A DNA stretch of 64,000 bases, from contig BCIX01000001.1 of the NCBI GenBank assembly GCA_001600095.1, positions 7,651,198-7,715,197 of the forward strand, in the 5' to 3' direction. Both the position numbers and the translations under genes were made by a program. Shown piece after piece: positions 60,048 through 64,000 of this stretch (positions are counted from its first letter, which is position 1; each line of letters starts with the position of its first letter). The stretch is from Bullera alba (lineage: Eukaryota > Basidiomycota > Tremellomycetes > Tremellales > Bulleraceae). The notes beneath the pieces were generated by a model, which ran no database searches, had not been told where the DNA came from, and saw nothing but the letters and a program-made list of their open reading frames with translations.

Positions 60048-61905
60048 TTACAACTGCGCCATCCGCCATACCCAGCGTTGCAATGCTCCCCAGACTTGCT
60101 CCACGTCAACGTCCCGCGATATCTCTACGACTTCATAATTCTGCCCAGTCTGCGCGGCCATATGTTGGAAGTGAAAGTTGCCTTTGACCGCTTCGACCTG
60201 AAGCTCAATGACGGTCGCTAACCCTGGTGGCAGGAACAAGGACAATCCGAGGGCGCCTCCGTGCGATGAGATCAAGATCGAGCTCTGACCGACGTAGTTG
60301 ATTTGCGTTTCCAAAGCGTGAACCGTAGGATCGATGCTCGCGAACCGGACCGGAAAGCTGTCGGTGCTCTCATCGAAGCCCTGAGACGTCCATACTTCGG
60401 GCTCGTCGCGAGCATCCTGAAAGACACACCGCCTGCCCAGACTGTCTCCCTCGCATGCTTCCCGGAGGCCGCGAGCCAATCGGTCCGTGAGTTGCTTCTC
60501 ATTGTTGATATGTCGAACGTCCCGCCAGGACGACCAGTCGTTGTGATCTTGAGCGTAGATATCCAGCTTGGACCGGCTGAGCCATAAAACGTTCAAAGGT
60601 CGGCGTGGGTTTTTCGAGGCCATCTTAGGCAGGCCAAACAGATGTCTATAGTAGTGAGATGCCGCCCACGTAATCGTCGAGGCACACGAGTAGCTGCGGA
60701 TCAGCGAGGTTCCAATTGACAGTCTCACCTTCTGGAGATTCCAGTTGCAGATAGTAGAGAGGCGCCCGCTCCGACGCTGTGAATAGTATTGCTCACTGCC
60801 TTCAGCTCTGAGCTAGATGCTGCTACTCACGGCATACATCATCTCCCCATGGATCCAGACTAAGTCTTCGTGGTGCCCAAGCCCCAATTCTGTCCCACAA
60901 GGCAGTGAAGTGATTGGCGTCCATACCATATCCTTCAGAAAACACCAGCTGAACTCGAGTGTTGATCAAGTCTGGAGCTGAGCGAGCCATGATGAATATC
61001 GACACCATGGTCGTAATCAAGTCTTCCGCAACATGAAAGCTATATGAGGTCAGGTGTCTGTCAATGGAGTCATTGGCTCACGGATTCCACTGATCTTGAC
61101 GGCCGATCACCACAAGCGTACGCTTCACAACCTCTTTGCACTCTCTCTGCTCGGTCTTTTCAATATTGTTCCCAAGAAACTGCTCCCTGCCCATCTCTGC
61201 GACAAGTTCTTCGCCATGGGCAGTCACATCGCAGCCGACAGTCTTGAACAATTTGCCATCGTGCTCGGTGGCTCGGATATTCGTAGACAAGCAAGGCGCT
61301 GCTGGATATGGCCACCATTTGGAGAAGTCGTCGTGATGGACGGGAGCGCACCAGATTCCGCTGTCCGGAACCTCAGTGGTTTCCTGAGTGGTTTGCAGAG
61401 CCGATAGTTGAGGTACATCCTCGCTGCCTTGTCCGCAGAATTTCAGCAGCGAGCGATGATACGCCTCGATCAGACCTGATCCCATCTGATCCCCGCAGGT
61501 ATCTAGCTTCTTGTCCGCCACCTCCTGCTCTGCGATACTCCAGAATGCCAGCATGGTCTTGATCGGGTAGGCATCCCGATAGAATGCTCCTGGGGATGAG
61601 CTGTTGCCATCGCCATACGTTGGTTGAAGCGATGCGTTGCGATACGTCTGATCAAATAGCTGAGAGCTGATGGTACCCGGCCGGCGCGAGAAAGCACCCA
61701 AAATAGCGTAGTAGAATATGACGAGGGCGGCTACTGATACCACTGCCCATTTGCCAATGGTCATCTTTGACGGCCAGTGGGACGACCGTTTGAGCGGGAA
61801 AGGTGGACCATGAGCGAGCTCGCTGTCGGCAATGCGAGACGTAGGTGGGTAGATTGAACCGCCGTCATCCTGATCATGTACTGGCTGATACCGGTGACCA
61901 GACAT
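60048..61905 (-). CDS. Type II membrane glycosyltransferase, GT61-like
   Basis: Exons 61905-61082, 61039-60838, 60776-60048; 584 residues. A cytosolic tail of ~50 residues precedes one TM (WAVVSVAALVIFYYAILGAF), the layout of Golgi glycosyltransferases. The lumenal region contains FHVAEDLITTMVS and the C-terminal block YVGQSSILISSHGGALGLSLFLPPG...VIEL, which matches the GT61 (DUF563) signature HGAxLxNxLFxxPGxxVIEI. Activity may be xylosyl- or GlcNAc-transfer, unknown here. Intron 2 was given donor GTATGC (60837) because it preserves the frame; a consensus-looking 35-nt segment further on is coding, since removing it breaks the frame. Four bases separate its stop from that of PTPA. Confidence 0.75.
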
Positions 61906-62174
61906 GTCGCAGAGGTCCTTGTGCCGGGCGTGAGCAGCTAAGGCATAGCGAGGTGAACCGCAGAGCGAAGTGAAATGTCAAAAGGAATGCGGAGACCGGC
62001 TGAACTTTTAGAAGGGCTGTGCAGCGATCAAGTGTCAACAGGCCCACCAACCGTAATCGCCTGTCCCGTACGCCAATGTTTTGGCAAATTTGCTTCTTAC
62101 TGGGGTCTCATGCATATTGCTGTTGGTACAAGTATTGGACAACTCGCACTTCCATGTAGCGACATTCACTGCAC
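61906..62174. other. Intergenic between GT61-like start and mS45 stop
   Basis: 269 bp; nothing recognised. Confidence 0.5.
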
Positions 62175-63597
62175 CTATTCTCTCTTGTACCCTGTGGTAT
62201 CGCGCAGCCGGGAAGCCCGTCTCGCATTTCCCTTCTTCATTCTATCCTTCAAGCTCTTCTCCACAAAGTAGTCCTGCTTAATACCCGTGGCGGACATGTC
62301 CACAAATCGGAAGACCGTGTTCGGGTGGTTGGCAGGTAGCGTGTGTGAGACTCCCAGCTTCGCTTTGTTCTCGAGGGCGGCCCGCGTCCTCGCCAATTTC
62401 TCAGTTGCCGGGGTACTGAACGGCTCGCCGGCTGCGGTCGCACCAGTCTTGATCTCATCCTCGCTCCTCCACTCATAAGCAACCCGTTCCAAGCCGTCTC
62501 CAGGAGCGTGAACTTCCTGCGTAACGAAAGCGCCGCCTTTCCTGTTGCCCGCATCATATCTTCTTTCTTCATCCAGCTCAGCCTGCATGCTAGCAGATTG
62601 CCCTCGTTCCTGAACCTCTTGTGGGTCTAACCTGTCGAGATCGTTTGGACCCGTGTTGATCGCACCCAGAAGGGACTCCATGCCATTTTGGAAGCCTTTT
62701 TGCAATGGTAGGCCCTAGAAACGCATCCCAATCAGCGATGCCCAGAAGCAGTTTGACGAGGATACGGAGCGGAGATGATCAGAAAGCCATGCATTGGAGT
62801 TTGGAACCACGTATGTGTCTTAAAGACTAATCGGTTACTCATCACTGTAGGGGAGGGAACGATGGGATTGGAAACCAGAAAGTAATAACTCACCTAGAGG
62901 AACAAGCCGAGCGAAAGAAGGAGGCCAGACGTCAGCTATGTGTTCATCTACTTGCAAGGCATTTGCAGGGAAGAGCGGTTTCAGAAAGTGAAGAAATATA
63001 ATGTAACCATGTAATAGTCTTAAGAACGAAGGTTATGTCATATTTTGTATCATCCGAGATGTGGTGATGGAGGGAAGAGCTGCGAATGGTGACGAACCTG
63101 GCGAAGGAATTCTGACTCGATCTCCTTGAGCTGTTGGACGGCCTCGATCCGGGCTTTGCTGACCTGGTACTTGACGGACAGAGCGGTCACCGTTTGCCCA
63201 CCAGCGCGTAAGTCGCGGTAGATTCTATCTTGAGTGCGATCCGATAAGGGGGGAGGGGGAGCAAAAGATGGGTTTCCGGGATATGGCTGCAAGATTGTCA
63301 GTTATAAACACCAATAGAAACGATTGTACCACTGACCGTACGACCACCCAGCCATCTAGCCGGCTGTCCAGGTTCTGTGCTCTTGTAGTCCTCGCCTATG
63401 CTATGAAGCCATGTCTCGTAGCCTGCCCGCGTGAATTCGGGCTTGACTGTCCGCGTGTCGACTCCCTGTTTTGGAGGCGGCTTGGCGGCAGGAGCAGCAT
63501 AGTGCCGTCTGGAACCAGAACAGGCCGACCTCGGCGCGGCTCTTACGAGTTGAGCTGGCAGCCTTGAAGGACCTGCGACTGATTGTATGAAGGACAT
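62175..63597 (-). CDS. MRPS35: Mitochondrial small-subunit ribosomal protein mS45 (Mrps35)
   Basis: Exons 63597-63337, 63286 to ~63094, ~62950 to 62894, 62695-62175; about 340 residues. An Arg/Ser/Ala presequence (AGPSRLPAQLVRAAPRS) leads to the conserved EMRP/mS45 core: PARWLGGRTPYPGNPSFAPPPPLSD, RIYRDLRAGGQTVTALSVKYQVSKARIEAVQQLKEIE, then FQNGMESLLGA and FRFVD. Two introns are unusually long (~145 and 198 nt) against 35-50 nt elsewhere. The second donor is uncertain: GTTCGT at 63097 is the better signal but leaves the wrong phase, and GTCACC at 63093 fits the frame. Acceptor 62696 (AAAAAG) was chosen for frame. Confidence 0.78.
62728..62850 (-). ncRNA. Candidate intronic box C/D snoRNA
   Basis: Inside the 198-nt mS45 intron. 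A perfect C box GTGATGA (62845-62839) and D box CTGA (62735-62732) lie ~105 nt apart, with a possible D' CTGA at 62782-62779. CCC before the C box could pair with GGG after the D box, but the stem is weak and no rRNA target was recognised. The unusual intron length is the main reason to consider it. Confidence 0.22.
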
Positions 63598-63909
63598 TGT
63601 TGCGAGAGGATGGGTCAAGTGCAAGATGACTGTTGGGTTTCCCAAAAATGTTGGCAGGCTGTGGTCGGTTGAACGGAGACTCTCAGCCAAAGTTATAATC
63701 CCGAGAAAACGCCGAGTGTGGCGGCGATTTCCGCAACCTCGGCTGGACTTTTCAGACCGTCTTGGGTGCACTTGTAACACCTCGACTCCTCATACTCGAG
63801 CTGGCAATCACAGACTTCCATCGCACCCGCTACATTCACACGGCCTAGCAGCTCCTCGACATCAATCGCTGCCAGAAACAGTATCACCAATCCTTCATTC
63901 ATCGCAACA
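63598..63909. promoter_or_regulatory. Shared divergent promoter, mS45 / edge gene
   Basis: 312 bp between divergent starts; no other feature seen. Confidence 0.45.
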
Positions 63910-64000
63910 ATGGCATTCAAGAACCACCTCCCGCACGACCTCTGCGTCCACTTACAAAACGTCTCACGAGCAGCGATACATCACACACCCGTTCCTTACA
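63910..64000 (+). CDS. Start of probable PLP-dependent dehydratase/racemase (3' partial)
   Basis: From ATG 63910 the first 30 codons read MAFKNHLPHDLCVHLQNVSR then AAIHHTPVPY. The AR/SR-x-x-I-x-x-TPV pattern is how serine racemases and threonine/serine dehydratases begin (residues before the PLP lysine). The rest lies beyond the window, so the call is tentative. Confidence 0.4.
   Translation, partial: MAFKNHLPHDLCVHLQNVSRAAIHHTPVPY

Noticed and set aside
60720..60760. 35-nt intron (GTGAGACTG...CCGCAG) in the GT61-like gene
   Set aside because: Removing it brings a stop within 16 codons; leaving it in gives one continuous conserved frame.

Overview
This window is nuclear DNA from a basidiomycete yeast, most likely a tremellomycete (Cryptococcus/Kwoniella-like). 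The grounds are very many short introns (mostly 35-50 nt, GTRNGT...CTRAC...YAG), a gene set typical of that group (glucosylceramide synthase, Sho1 osmosensor, Spg1 GTPase, copia and gypsy relics), and very tight packing. All gene models were spliced by hand: junctions were accepted when they restored one reading frame and a conserved protein. Species and chromosome cannot be told from the window.

Layout. 1-30 kb, gene-dense: class I histone deacetylase (5' cut off), a membrane-anchored beta-helix protein (-), a methyltransferase (+), RAD18 (-), glucosylceramide synthase (+), a SUT/GPH sugar transporter (+), exocyst SEC8 (+), a mitochondrial AAA ATPase (+), a dynamin-like protein with a decayed GTPase domain (-), SPG1 (+), a 25-exon ArAE/BRE4-type membrane transporter (-), and a JJJ1 J-protein that appears fused to an SRR1 domain (+). 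30-41.5 kb, an accessory island with no intact gene: two copia gag relics facing inward, a copia RNase H fragment, a minus-strand gypsy relic between two ~270 bp LTRs, and further LTRs in inverted arrangement. It is a transposon graveyard and a candidate centromere or heterochromatin block. 41.5-64 kb, gene-dense again: PRP22 (-), ILV3 (-), COG8 (+), SHO1 (-), ATG14-like (+), a secreted DUF3455-type protein (-), a three-LIM paxillin-like protein (-), an IAH1-type esterase (-), PTPA/Rrd (+), a GT61-like glycosyltransferase (-), mitoribosomal mS45 (-), and the first codons of a probable PLP enzyme at the right edge.

The genes are mostly unrelated housekeeping functions: secretion and Golgi traffic (SEC8, COG8), cell-cycle and cell-wall signalling (SPG1, paxillin-like, SHO1), mitochondrial membrane and ribosome (AAA ATPase, dynamin-like protein, mS45), and DNA/RNA processing (RAD18, PRP22). 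There is no biosynthetic or defence cluster. Points worth a second look are the HDAC lacking the inositol-phosphate arginine, the JJJ1-SRR1 fusion, the decayed GTPase, two GC-AG introns in neighbouring genes, micro-exons down to 4-5 nt, convergent genes whose stops overlap or nearly touch, and the transposon island.
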